DNA of 64,000 nucleotides, taken from the NCBI RefSeq assembly GCF_900143185.1, contig NZ_FSRQ01000003.1, positions 248,001 to 312,000 on the forward strand, given 5' to 3'. This document shows positions 52,350-59,887 of the stretch, in pieces. The position numbers were made by a program, and so were the translations under genes. Each line of letters opens with the position of its first letter. Within the stretch, counting starts at the first letter, position 1. The notes beneath the pieces were generated by a model. It worked only from the letters and a program-made list of their open reading frames with translations, made no database searches and was not told the origin of the DNA. The DNA comes from Chryseobacterium scophthalmum (GTDB taxonomy: Bacteria; Bacteroidota; Bacteroidia; Flavobacteriales; Weeksellaceae).

Positions 52350-53591
52350 GTGGACATATTAAGATTTATAACAGCAGGAAGTGTAGATGACGGCAAAAGC
52401 ACGCTAATCGGAAGACTTCTCTACGACAGCAAAAATATATTGATTGACCAGCTTGAAGCACTGGAAAAACAATCAAAAAATAAAAACGAAAATGGAGTAG
52501 ACCTTGCAATTCTGACAGACGGATTAAGAGCCGAAAGAGAACAGGGAATCACCATTGATGTAGCGTACCGATATTTTTCGACCCCGAAAAGAAAATTCAT
52601 TATTGCCGATGCACCGGGACATATTCAGTACACCAGAAATATGATTACGGGAGCTTCCAACTCTCAGTTGATCGTGATCTTAATTGATGCAAGACAAGGA
52701 GTAATTGAACAAACCAGAAGACATTCCATCATTGCTTCATTATTAAAAATGAAAAATGTGGTAGTTGCTATTAATAAAATGGATTTGGTAGATTATTCTG
52801 AAGAAGTTTTCAATGATATTAAAGCTCAATACGAATTGGTTGCTAAAAAACTGAAGCTGGAAAACGTCAATTATTTTCCGATTTCGGCTTTTAACGGCGA
52901 TAATATTGTTTCAAAATCTGAGAAAACGGATTGGTATGAAGGTTCAACGCTTTTAGATTTCTTAGAAAGTGTAGAAATTAATGAAAACCAGGAAAATGAA
53001 AATCCAAGATTTCAGGTACAGTATGTCATTCGTCCGCAAACTGATGAACTGCATGATTACAGAGGGTATGCTGGAGAAGTGATTTCAGGAATTTATCAGA
53101 AAGGAGATGAAATTACGGTACTTCCACAAAATATTCAGACCAAAATTTCAAAAATTGAAACCGGAGGAAAAGAAGTAGATTTTGTATTTACCAATCAGCC
53201 TGCCGTAATTCATATTGAAGATGATATCGACATCAGTCGTGGTGATTTTTTAGTAAAAACCAATCAACAGCCGAAAGTTGAAAATGAATTGGAAGCTGTA
53301 GTTTGCTGGCTCGACAAAAAAGAATTGAATGAGGGAAATAAGTATTTCATTCAGCATAAAAGCAAGACTTTGAAAGCCATCATCAAAGAAATTGAATATA
53401 AAATTGATGTTAATACTTTAGAACAAACTCCAATTATTGAAAGTGTAAAACTAAATGAAGTGGTAAAAGTAAGATTGAAAACAGCTTCGCCTTTGGTTTT
53501 TGACAGTTTTGAAGACAGCAAATCAACCGGAAATGCGATTCTTATTGATGAGACCAGCAATTCTACCGTTGGAGCGGTGATGATTTTATAA
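52350..53591 (+). CDS. cysN: Sulfate adenylyltransferase subunit 1 (GTPase)
   Basis: 413 residues from a GTG start at 52350, confirmed by the conserved beginning MDILRFITAGSVDDGKSTLIGRLLYD (G1 loop GSVDDGKST). G2 to G4 motifs follow: GITIDVAYR, DAPGH and NKMD, then two beta-barrel domains as in elongation factors. CysN hydrolyses GTP to drive CysD. No APS-kinase (CysC) domain is fused at the C-terminus. The start codon is directly behind a heptad array. Confidence 0.96.
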   Translation: MDILRFITAGSVDDGKSTLIGRLLYDSKNILIDQLEALEKQSKNKNENGVDLAILTDGLRAEREQGITIDVAYRYFSTPKRKFIIADAPGHIQYTRNMITGASNSQLIVILIDARQGVIEQTRRHSIIASLLKMKNVVVAINKMDLVDYSEEVFNDIKAQYELVAKKLKLENVNYFPISAFNGDNIVSKSEKTDWYEGSTLLDFLESVEINENQENENPRFQVQYVIRPQTDELHDYRGYAGEVISGIYQKGDEITVLPQNIQTKISKIETGGKEVDFVFTNQPAVIHIEDDIDISRGDFLVKTNQQPKVENELEAVVCWLDKKELNEGNKYFIQHKSKTLKAIIKEIEYKIDVNTLEQTPIIESVKLNEVVKVRLKTASPLVFDSFEDSKSTGNAILIDETSNSTVGAVMIL

Positions 53592-53617
53592 GTTTTTGAT
53601 TTAAAACACTTGATGAT

Positions 53618-54502
53618 ATGGTAATTTCACAAAAAATTCAGTTCAGGCTCAATGTACTTTTTATTACGGTTGCTGTTTTGGCAATCACATTTCTGTCACT
53701 GTACAGTTTAGGATATTTAGATGAACTTGAAATTATTCTTGCCAAAGACAATTACATTTTTTATTGGATGCTTTTGGTAGGAGTTTTTGCTGAAGTTGTC
53801 GCCGGATCAATGGGAATGGGATATGGCGTGATTTGCACCACAACACTTTTATTTCTGGGAATTCCTCCGCATGCAGTAAGTGCAAGTATTCATTCTGCTG
53901 AAAGTTTTACAACGGCAGCCGGAAGTATCAGTCACATTAAACTTAAAAATGTAAGTAAAAGTCTGGTGAAGAAACTGGCTATTCCTGCAATTATTGGAGC
54001 AATTATCGGAGCCGTTTCGCTGACTTATCTGGGCGAATATTATTCGAAAATTACAAAAACGGTGATTTCTTTCTACACTTTGTATCTTGGAATTCAGATT
54101 TTATCAAATGCTTTTAAACCTAAACAGAATAGAGCTTTAAAGAAAAAGACAAACCTTACCCGATTGGGAGTTATCGGTGGTTTCATCGATTCTTTTGCTG
54201 GTGGAGGATGGGGACCTTTGGTGACCGGAACTTTGATTAAGAATGCTTTTACCCCAAGATTTGCAGTGGGAAGCTCTACGGTTGCAAAATTTATCCTGAC
54301 TGTAACTGCTGCAGTGACTTTCTTTTTAACTTTAGGAATTCAGCACTGGAATATTATTTTAGGACTTTTAATTGGCGGAATTATTACTGCGCCATTTTCT
54401 GCAATGCTCACCGCAAAACTTCCTGTAAAAAATATGTTTATTATTATAGGAACTTTGGTCATTGTGATGAGCTCGATTACGATTTATAAATCTGTTTTTT
54501 AG
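53618..54502 (+). CDS. Sulfite exporter TauE/SafE family protein
   Basis: 294 residues, about eight membrane helices. The TauE/SafE pattern is clear: LVGVFAEVVAGSMGMGYGVICTTTLLFLGIPPHAVSASIHSAESFTTAAGSISH, then LGVIGGFIDSFAGGGWGPLVTGTLI and FAVGSSTVAKFILTVTAAVTF. It follows cysN by 26 bases, so it may move sulfite or another sulfur compound, possibly sulfate into the cell. A heptad array begins directly at the stop codon. Confidence 0.92.
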   Translation: MVISQKIQFRLNVLFITVAVLAITFLSLYSLGYLDELEIILAKDNYIFYWMLLVGVFAEVVAGSMGMGYGVICTTTLLFLGIPPHAVSASIHSAESFTTAAGSISHIKLKNVSKSLVKKLAIPAIIGAIIGAVSLTYLGEYYSKITKTVISFYTLYLGIQILSNAFKPKQNRALKKKTNLTRLGVIGGFIDSFAGGGWGPLVTGTLIKNAFTPRFAVGSSTVAKFILTVTAAVTFFLTLGIQHWNIILGLLIGGIITAPFSAMLTAKLPVKNMFIIIGTLVIVMSSITIYKSVF

Positions 54503-54537
54503 TTTCGGGATAAGAGATACGGGATGTGTGTTTCGGG
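54503..54537 (+). repeat. Heptad array directly behind a stop codon, 5 units
   Basis: TTTCGGG, ATAAGAG, then three further 7-base units, with TTTCGGG again as the fifth; the array begins at the base after the TAG of the TauE/SafE gene (54500-54502). Confidence 0.7.
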
Positions 54538-54662
54538 ATTCAGTTTGGAATGTTCTTTAAAGATGATTTTAGATAATAGAGATGTTTTTTGTGAAAAATT
54601 TAGCAGAATTTGAATTCAATTAAAATCAAAAATAATTTACATTTACAGCCTAAAAATAATAC

Positions 54663-54953
54663 ATGAATTTACATATCGTTGCTCTTTTCAGATTTAAAGA
54701 AAATAATTTGATGGAAGCTGTAGAACTGTTTCAGACCTTGGTAAGAGAGACCAGAAAAGAAGATGGATGTCTGCAATATGATTTAATTGAAGATAAAGAT
54801 AATAAAGGTACTTTTTTCCTGATTGAATTATGGGAAAGTGTAGAGCATCATAACCAACACAACGGAGCAGATCATCTAATGGATTTCAGAAAAAACGCAT
54901 CTAAAATACTTGAAGAAACAGCACAGGTTTATAAAGGGTTTAAGATTTATTAA
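54663..54953 (+). CDS. ABM-domain protein (YgiN-like putative quinol monooxygenase)
   Basis: 96 residues of the antibiotic biosynthesis monooxygenase (ABM) dimeric barrel: LHIVALFRFKENNLMEAVELFQTLVRETRKEDGCLQYDLIEDKDNKGTFFLIELWESVEHHNQHNGADHLMDF. It is the YgiN-like, stand-alone kind. Such proteins act on quinols or are used as small stress proteins; no specific substrate is seen. Cytoplasmic. A tandem repeat and a terminator follow. Confidence 0.88.
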   Translation: MNLHIVALFRFKENNLMEAVELFQTLVRETRKEDGCLQYDLIEDKDNKGTFFLIELWESVEHHNQHNGADHLMDFRKNASKILEETAQVYKGFKIY

Positions 54954-54957
54954 TTTT

Positions 54958-54992
54958 GCTAGAAGCTAGAAGCTAGAAGCTAGAAGCTAGAA
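54958..54992 (+). repeat. Perfect tandem repeat, five copies of GCTAGAA
   Basis: Five identical 7-base copies run without error, starting 4 bases after the ABM gene stop. It is the only perfect example of the heptad arrays seen elsewhere, and may be a recently expanded one. Confidence 0.9.
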
Positions 54993-54998
54993 AAGTCA

Positions 54999-55034
54999 AA
55001 AGGCAGTTTCATCATTCTTGAAACTGCCTTTTTA
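54999..55034 (+). terminator. Rho-independent terminator
   Basis: AAAGGCAGTTTC and GAAACTGCCTTT pair perfectly, followed by T residues. It is downstream of the tandem repeat and the ABM gene. Confidence 0.85.
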
Positions 55035-55064
55035 TTAGAAAAAATAGAAAGTATTAATTTTGTG

Positions 55065-55147
55065 GTGAACGGTCAATTAGCTTCGCTGTCAATGGTGAAT
55101 TTAAAGTTGACTATTGACAATTCACTGCGAAGCAAATTCACTTCTTT
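55065..55147 (+). repeat. Heptad-like inverted element with GCTTCGC
   Basis: GTGAACG and GTCAATT begin the left side; GTCAATG and GTGAATT follow after AGCTTCGCT. The right side has GACAATT and CACTGCGAAGC, then AAATTCA. The two sides are inverted relatives: left GCTTCGC pairs with right GCGAAGC. It fills most of the gap before the leftward T9SS gene. Confidence 0.55.
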
Positions 55148-55154
55148 ACTCCTC

Positions 55155-56456
55155 TTATTTTACAATAAGTTTTTTTGTTTCCGTTTTTCCACCGTAAGTA
55201 ATTTTTACGAGGTAATTTCCGGATGCAAGATGAGATAGATTAAGATCTTGCTTGTAGAAACCAGCTTGATTGCTTAGTTCTGCATTGTAAACTCTTTTAC
55301 CGGTAAGATCATAAACTTCAACGCTTCCTTTGTTGTTATCTTTTTCTTTTACATCAAATAAAACCGTTACTTTTTTGTCAGCCGTTGTAGGGTTTGGATA
55401 AATACCGAAAGAAGCTTTTTTGCTAACTTCTGTAATCCCTAAAGTGGTAGTAATATTTTTGTATTTGAAGTACATATTTCCTGTAGAGCTTCCATCATTT
55501 GAAATAAAGTACATTCTGTAATAATCATTGCCTTGTTTTACATAATAAACGACATCAGAATAAGGTAATCCAATGGTAGGTTTCCAATAATGTCCAATGG
55601 TAGTTATATTACTAGAGAATGCTGTTGAAGCTGGTAAATTAGCTGTTGTTGTAGCTTGAGTTTCCGGTTGCACTTTTGCTACGGTAACATTAGGACTTTG
55701 AATAACACCAGACAATCTGTATTTCATTGTTTGTGGATTCCCTTGTTGATCAACGTATGGATAATCGTTCCAATATCTTGTAAACATCATATCCCAGTTA
55801 GCTTTTGGTGGTTCAAGATTTGCAACTTTATCTCCTGTCGCAAAAGAGAAATAGTTGAAAAAGGCATCATCAGTACCGTTTGCAATAGTTTTTGTTTGTG
55901 TAGCATCCCAAGATGAAGTGGCAGCATTCCATTTTGCATATTTAAAAGTGTAGCCGCCAAAGAAATCTTCTATCATAAATTTATAGAAAACATCTGAAGG
56001 ATATTTTAAAATGAAAATAACGCTTCCTACCACATGATGATTTGAAGGATTGTATTCTCCCCATCCATAAGTGGCAGAACCTTGTTCAAAAGCTCCTTCC
56101 TGAATAGTATTTGTATTGTCTAGATTGTATAATGGTGCTCCGTAAGTAGAAACATTATTCGTTGTGATAGAGTTCCAGTTGCTTGCATTATTTGAAGCTT
56201 GGTATACTTCTACATTTTGGGCATCATTCATTCTGGTTCCAAATCCATACGTAGAGTTTCTATAGAAAGCAATATCCCAAGAATTTGCTGTTTGAGATAC
56301 AATATTGTTTGCGCTAAAATCAAAGAACACTCTGTTTTGATACGAAGGTCCCATTGTAAGGTTTACCGTAGTATATCCGTTTGCATCTGTCTGAGCCAAT
56401 ACAGTTTGCTGAACCGATAAAGCAAAAAGTGACGCCAAAAATAGTTTTGTTTTCAT
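55155..56456 (-). CDS. T9SS-exported HmuY-like (putative haem-binding) surface protein
   Basis: 433 residues: signal peptide ending TVLAQ, then a beta-rich domain with VFFDFSANNIVSQTANSWDIAFYRNSTYGFGT and ANWDMMFTRYWNDYPY. The N-S-W-D-I-A-F type motif is typical of HmuY-like haem-binding proteins. The C-terminus is a T9SS sorting domain (FGIYPNPTTADKK...GNYLVKITYGGKTETKKLIVK), so the protein is exported and anchored or released. It lies in the haem locus, divergent from the receptor gene, and has two operator-like motifs in its promoter. HmuY assignment is moderate. Confidence 0.75.
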   Translation of the reverse strand: MKTKLFLASLFALSVQQTVLAQTDANGYTTVNLTMGPSYQNRVFFDFSANNIVSQTANSWDIAFYRNSTYGFGTRMNDAQNVEVYQASNNASNWNSITTNNVSTYGAPLYNLDNTNTIQEGAFEQGSATYGWGEYNPSNHHVVGSVIFILKYPSDVFYKFMIEDFFGGYTFKYAKWNAATSSWDATQTKTIANGTDDAFFNYFSFATGDKVANLEPPKANWDMMFTRYWNDYPYVDQQGNPQTMKYRLSGVIQSPNVTVAKVQPETQATTTANLPASTAFSSNITTIGHYWKPTIGLPYSDVVYYVKQGNDYYRMYFISNDGSSTGNMYFKYKNITTTLGITEVSKKASFGIYPNPTTADKKVTVLFDVKEKDNNKGSVEVYDLTGKRVYNAELSNQAGFYKQDLNLSHLASGNYLVKITYGGKTETKKLIVK

Positions 56457-56467
56457 AACCTTGTTCC

Positions 56468-56520
56468 TTATTTAGAATTATTCTACAAAACTATATAATT
56501 ATTTTTAATAATTCTAAATA
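56468..56520 (-). promoter_or_regulatory. Promoter with two operator-like motifs for the HmuY-like gene
   Basis: The -7 box TAGTTTTG (minus, 56486-56493) is flanked by two motifs. Site A, TTTAGAATTATTCTACA (56471-56487), is a near-perfect dyad overlapping the box. Site B, TTTTTAATAATTCTAAATA (56502-56520), lies 8 bases upstream. The shared core is ATTCTAAAT, also found at 57530 and 57691. Likely an iron- or haem-responsive operator. Confidence 0.65.
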
Positions 56521-56604
56521 AAAACATGATATTTATCTTGTTTTTAAATTTTTAAAATTAGTAATTATATGTAATGTGTTGTATTTCATTTATTTAAAAT
56601 AAAA

Positions 56605-56637
56605 AAAAAGTTGGTTACGTGACGCAACCAACTTTTT
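56605..56637 (-). terminator. Rho-independent terminator
   Basis: AAAAGTTGGTT and AACCAACTTTT pair perfectly; the minus strand has a T run after the stem. It closes the leftward gene at 56658. Confidence 0.85.
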
Positions 56638-56657
56638 AGAAAGATATTTTAAATCAA

Positions 56658-57488
56658 TTATTTTTTGATAAATTTTGATTTAACAGCGCTACCATCTTTA
56701 GTTTCTATCAAAACATAATAAACACCGGTTTGAAGAGTATTGATGCTAAAACTATTATCATTTACTTTTCCAGAAGCTACATTTTGTCCAGTGGCAGAAT
56801 AAATATTTACATTTTTGATTTCTGTTTTACCAACAAACTTTAATGCTGTATTATTTGAATTTACAGCGAAATTAATATCGTTATTTTTAAACGCATCTGA
56901 TACAGCTAAGTTAGCAGCTGTATTATATTTTATGTTATCTACAGAAAGTACAGCATGCGACGATGTAGATCCTGGGAATAACGGTTGTGGATTACGATAT
57001 CTAAATACGATATATTGTTTAGACGATGCAGGTACTGTAAATGGAGTTACTGTAGGCGTATTTGTCGTAGAAAAAGTGTATGTCTGAAGCAATTGGTATG
57101 AAGCAGGAACACCGCTGTTTGCAGCAAGACTTTCAGGATTGTCGATTAATCCTACTTCTAATGTAGCATATCCTTCCAAACGATTTGCTGTAAAACTTAA
57201 CTGTTTCGTACCATCCGGTGCTACGATCTGTGGAGAAATTAAAAAAACGTCTGCTGCCAATGAACCTGCAGAATAAAAATTTACATATTTATTCCCATTA
57301 GCTTGATCAACATATATATTATGCGGTGAAGTTTGATTCACTTTTTTTGTCCAGCCACTTACAAGGTTGTTGTAGTTTGCAGGAGTTGAAATAACTGCGC
57401 TCTCAAAATTCTCATCAAGTGTAGATAATTGTGCATTAACAGTAATAGCTGAAAATGCTAATCCTGTAAAGAGTAATTTTAATTTCAT
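56658..57488 (-). CDS. T9SS-exported protein with cleaved-adhesin-like domain
   Basis: 276 residues: signal peptide (LLFTGLAFSAITVNAQ), then a jelly-roll domain with LDENFESAVISTPANYNNLVSGWTKK, KYVNFYSAGSLAADVFLISPQI and KQYIVFRYRNPQ...VLSVDNIKYN, as in cleaved-adhesin and DUF5017-like domains. The last ~75 residues are a T9SS sorting domain (VNIYSATGQNVASGK...GVYYVLIETKDGSAVKSKFIKK). In gingipains this domain helps haemoglobin binding, which would fit the locus; for this protein that is an inference from context and from the shared promoter motif. Confidence 0.78.
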   Translation of the reverse strand: MKLKLLFTGLAFSAITVNAQLSTLDENFESAVISTPANYNNLVSGWTKKVNQTSPHNIYVDQANGNKYVNFYSAGSLAADVFLISPQIVAPDGTKQLSFTANRLEGYATLEVGLIDNPESLAANSGVPASYQLLQTYTFSTTNTPTVTPFTVPASSKQYIVFRYRNPQPLFPGSTSSHAVLSVDNIKYNTAANLAVSDAFKNNDINFAVNSNNTALKFVGKTEIKNVNIYSATGQNVASGKVNDNSFSINTLQTGVYYVLIETKDGSAVKSKFIKK

Positions 57489-57513
57489 TTTTTCTATTAT
57501 TTTAAATATGGTG

Positions 57514-57548
57514 CAAAATTAACAATTAGTTTTTAATTATTCTAAATA
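57514..57548 (-). promoter_or_regulatory. Promoter and operator-like motif of the adhesin-like gene
   Basis: -7 box TAATTTTG on the minus strand (57514-57521); motif TTTTTAATTATTCTAAATA (57530-57548) lies 8 bases upstream, the same layout as at 56486-56520. A further shared block, TATCTTGTTTTTAA, occurs about 31 bases beyond the motif start in both (56534 and 57561). Confidence 0.65.
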
Positions 57549-57624
57549 AAATATGATTTTTATCTTGTTTTTAATTAAAATTTGAGTTAAATAAATATCT
57601 AAAAAACTACTTTTCAGATGTTTG

Positions 57625-57656
57625 TTATCATTATCAAACTTTACTTATCATTATTA
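57625..57656 (+). promoter_or_regulatory. Two TTATCATTAT direct repeats, Fur-box-like
   Basis: TTATCATTATCA (57625-57636) and TTATCATTATTA (57645-57656) are direct repeats spaced exactly 20 bases. On the minus strand the first reads TGATAATGATAA, built of GATAAT-type hexamers as in classical Fur boxes. It lies in the divergent region of the haem locus. Confidence 0.45.
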
Positions 57657-57690
57657 ACCTATAAAATATCATCTCATAAAATATCAATTA

Positions 57691-57723
57691 TTTTTACTTA
57701 TTCTAAATAAAGCACTATATTTG
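57691..57723 (+). promoter_or_regulatory. Promoter and operator-like motif of the TonB receptor gene
   Basis: Motif TTTTTACTTATTCTAAATA (57691-57709) is followed after 6 bases by the -7 box TATATTTG (57716-57723), 17 bases before the ATG at 57741. A repressor bound there would block the promoter. Confidence 0.7.
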
Positions 57724-57740
57724 TCGAAAATTTTGAGTTT

Positions 57741-59876
57741 ATGAAGAAGAAGGTGTTTTCAGTGGTGTCATTATCTGCAATTTTTTGGATAAATGCACAG
57801 GAAAAAGATTCTCTAAATCAGAAAAAAATAGAAGAAGTTGTCATTACCGGACAATATATGCAACAATCAATCAACAAATCAATTTATAAAGTTGAGGTGA
57901 TTGACGCACAGCAAATTAAAAATATGGCTGTGACGAATGTTGCGGAAGTTCTTAATCAAAATCTAAACATTTTAATAGAACCAAGTAGGGGCTCAGGAAA
58001 TTCTAATGCAAATATTATGGGATTGAGTGGTGCTTACACAAAAATCCTTATTGATAATATTCCCGTAGTAACTGACGAAGGAATGGGGAATTTGGTAGAC
58101 CTTACCAAATTGAATGTGAATAATGTTGAAAGAATTGAGGTCGTAAAAGGCTCAATGGGAGTAGAATATGGTAATAATGCAGTAGCTGGAGTTATCAATA
58201 TTATTACAAAGAAAAATTACGCAAAGAAATTTACTGCAATTGCATCTCTTCAGGAAGAAACTGTTGGTAAAGATTATGATTGGTTTAAAAAAGGAAATGG
58301 TCGTCATATTCAATCTTTAAATTTAGGATATCGAATTAATGATAACTGGTCGGTAACTGCAGATGTTAACCATAATGATTTCCAGGGATATAAAGGTCTT
58401 TTAAATGGCTATAAATATTTCAGTGAAAGCAATGACGGGAAAAGAGGTTATGACTGGCAACCCAAAGACATGGTTACAGCAAATGGAGCTGTAAGATATA
58501 GCAAAGGAAACACAAGTTTATTTTATAAATTAAATTTCCTTTCAGAAAAAATAAATTATTATAACCCTTTAGTCATTGAAGATTATCTTGGGGAGGGAAA
58601 TAGAACATATACTTCGGAAGATATTGACTACAATACTAAAAGGTGGATTCATCAATTTAATATTCAAACTAAAATAGGTAGAATCAATTATCATGGAGAT
58701 TTCTCTTACCAAAGCCAGGAAAGAAAATCTCAGGATTATATTTATGATGTTCCTAACAGACAAGAGGTTTCCAGACAACCGGAAAAAACTTTTTATAAAT
58801 CTGATGTACTGTATTCAAGAGGGATGTTCAGTAACTTTTTAGATAATGAAAAAATCAATTTCCAATTAGGTTACGAATTAGACAGAACAAAAGGCTTTGC
58901 AGATGCTACAACATTTGAAAGTAATAATAATGGAATCAATATTGAAAGAACTATTTTCAATTATGCCAATTTTATTTCTGCTGAATGGAATATAAATGAT
59001 TGGTTATCACTACGTCCTGGAGTACGTATGGCTTTAAGCGATAAATTTGATTCTCAATATAATTATTCCGCAACAGCAAGATTCAAAACTTCAGAAAAAT
59101 CAGATCTTCGTGCAGTTTTTGGTTCGGCAAACAGGTTCCCAACATACGACGAGCTATATACTTATGTAGTTGATAATAATCACGATATTAGAGGTAACGA
59201 AAATCTTACACCGGAAACAGGATATTCTGCAAGTTTATTTTGGGATTATGCATTGACAAACTCAAACAATTGGAAATTCAATTTCAGTCTTTCAGGAATG
59301 TATCTTGATGTGAAGAATAGAATTGAAGATGTCGTTATTAATAACAGCCCTTTACAAATTACTTATCTGAATGTAAATAATTACAGATCATTATTATTTG
59401 GTGGAGGTGTTAATGTAAGAAAAGGTGATTTAACATTGAATGCAGGAGTTTCAATGATAGGGATTTCTCAGGCTTTAAATTCAGGAAATCTGACATCTCC
59501 AGACGACTATAATTATTATGCAGAAGCAAATTTTGCAGCCAATTATACGCTTTCAAGTAGCAAAACATTATTTGCTCTTTATTACAAATATTCAGGTGAA
59601 CAAAGAAAATATACATTGAGAACTGATGCTCAAAATCCGCAAGATCCAGGACAATATGTTTTAGGAGAAATCGGAGGATTTAATATGCTTAATTTCACTG
59701 TGAGTCAACCTTTCTTTAACAATCATTTCGAAGTTAGTTTAGGTATTAAAAACATTTTTGATGTGACAAGCGTAAGAAATACGGTACAAGCAGGTAATTC
59801 TCACAACGGACCTGCAGATCAACAGAACCTTTTCTATGGTAGAAGTTATTTTGCCAGATTAAATTATAATTTTTAA
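57741..59876 (+). CDS. TonB-dependent outer-membrane receptor, haem/iron type
   Basis: 711 residues. Signal peptide ends FWINAQ; the TonB box-like IEEVVITGQ follows at about 30; the plug domain spans about 45-155 with VAEVLNQNLNILIEPSRGSGNSNANIMGLSGAYTKILIDNIPVV and VERIEVVKGSMGVEYGNNAVAGVINIITKK. A 22-strand barrel ends in FYGRSYFARLNYNF with the terminal aromatic. By position it is the haem receptor (HmuR-like) partner of the downstream HmuY lipoprotein. It lacks the N-terminal carboxypeptidase-like domain of SusC-type proteins. First gene of the rightward operon. Confidence 0.92.
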   Translation: MKKKVFSVVSLSAIFWINAQEKDSLNQKKIEEVVITGQYMQQSINKSIYKVEVIDAQQIKNMAVTNVAEVLNQNLNILIEPSRGSGNSNANIMGLSGAYTKILIDNIPVVTDEGMGNLVDLTKLNVNNVERIEVVKGSMGVEYGNNAVAGVINIITKKNYAKKFTAIASLQEETVGKDYDWFKKGNGRHIQSLNLGYRINDNWSVTADVNHNDFQGYKGLLNGYKYFSESNDGKRGYDWQPKDMVTANGAVRYSKGNTSLFYKLNFLSEKINYYNPLVIEDYLGEGNRTYTSEDIDYNTKRWIHQFNIQTKIGRINYHGDFSYQSQERKSQDYIYDVPNRQEVSRQPEKTFYKSDVLYSRGMFSNFLDNEKINFQLGYELDRTKGFADATTFESNNNGINIERTIFNYANFISAEWNINDWLSLRPGVRMALSDKFDSQYNYSATARFKTSEKSDLRAVFGSANRFPTYDELYTYVVDNNHDIRGNENLTPETGYSASLFWDYALTNSNNWKFNFSLSGMYLDVKNRIEDVVINNSPLQITYLNVNNYRSLLFGGGVNVRKGDLTLNAGVSMIGISQALNSGNLTSPDDYNYYAEANFAANYTLSSSKTLFALYYKYSGEQRKYTLRTDAQNPQDPGQYVLGEIGGFNMLNFTVSQPFFNNHFEVSLGIKNIFDVTSVRNTVQAGNSHNGPADQQNLFYGRSYFARLNYNF

Positions 59877-59887
59877 TAAGAATTAAA

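Noticed and set aside
54958..54992. CRISPR-like array
   Set aside because: Five contiguous 7-base units without spacers; no cas gene is in the window.
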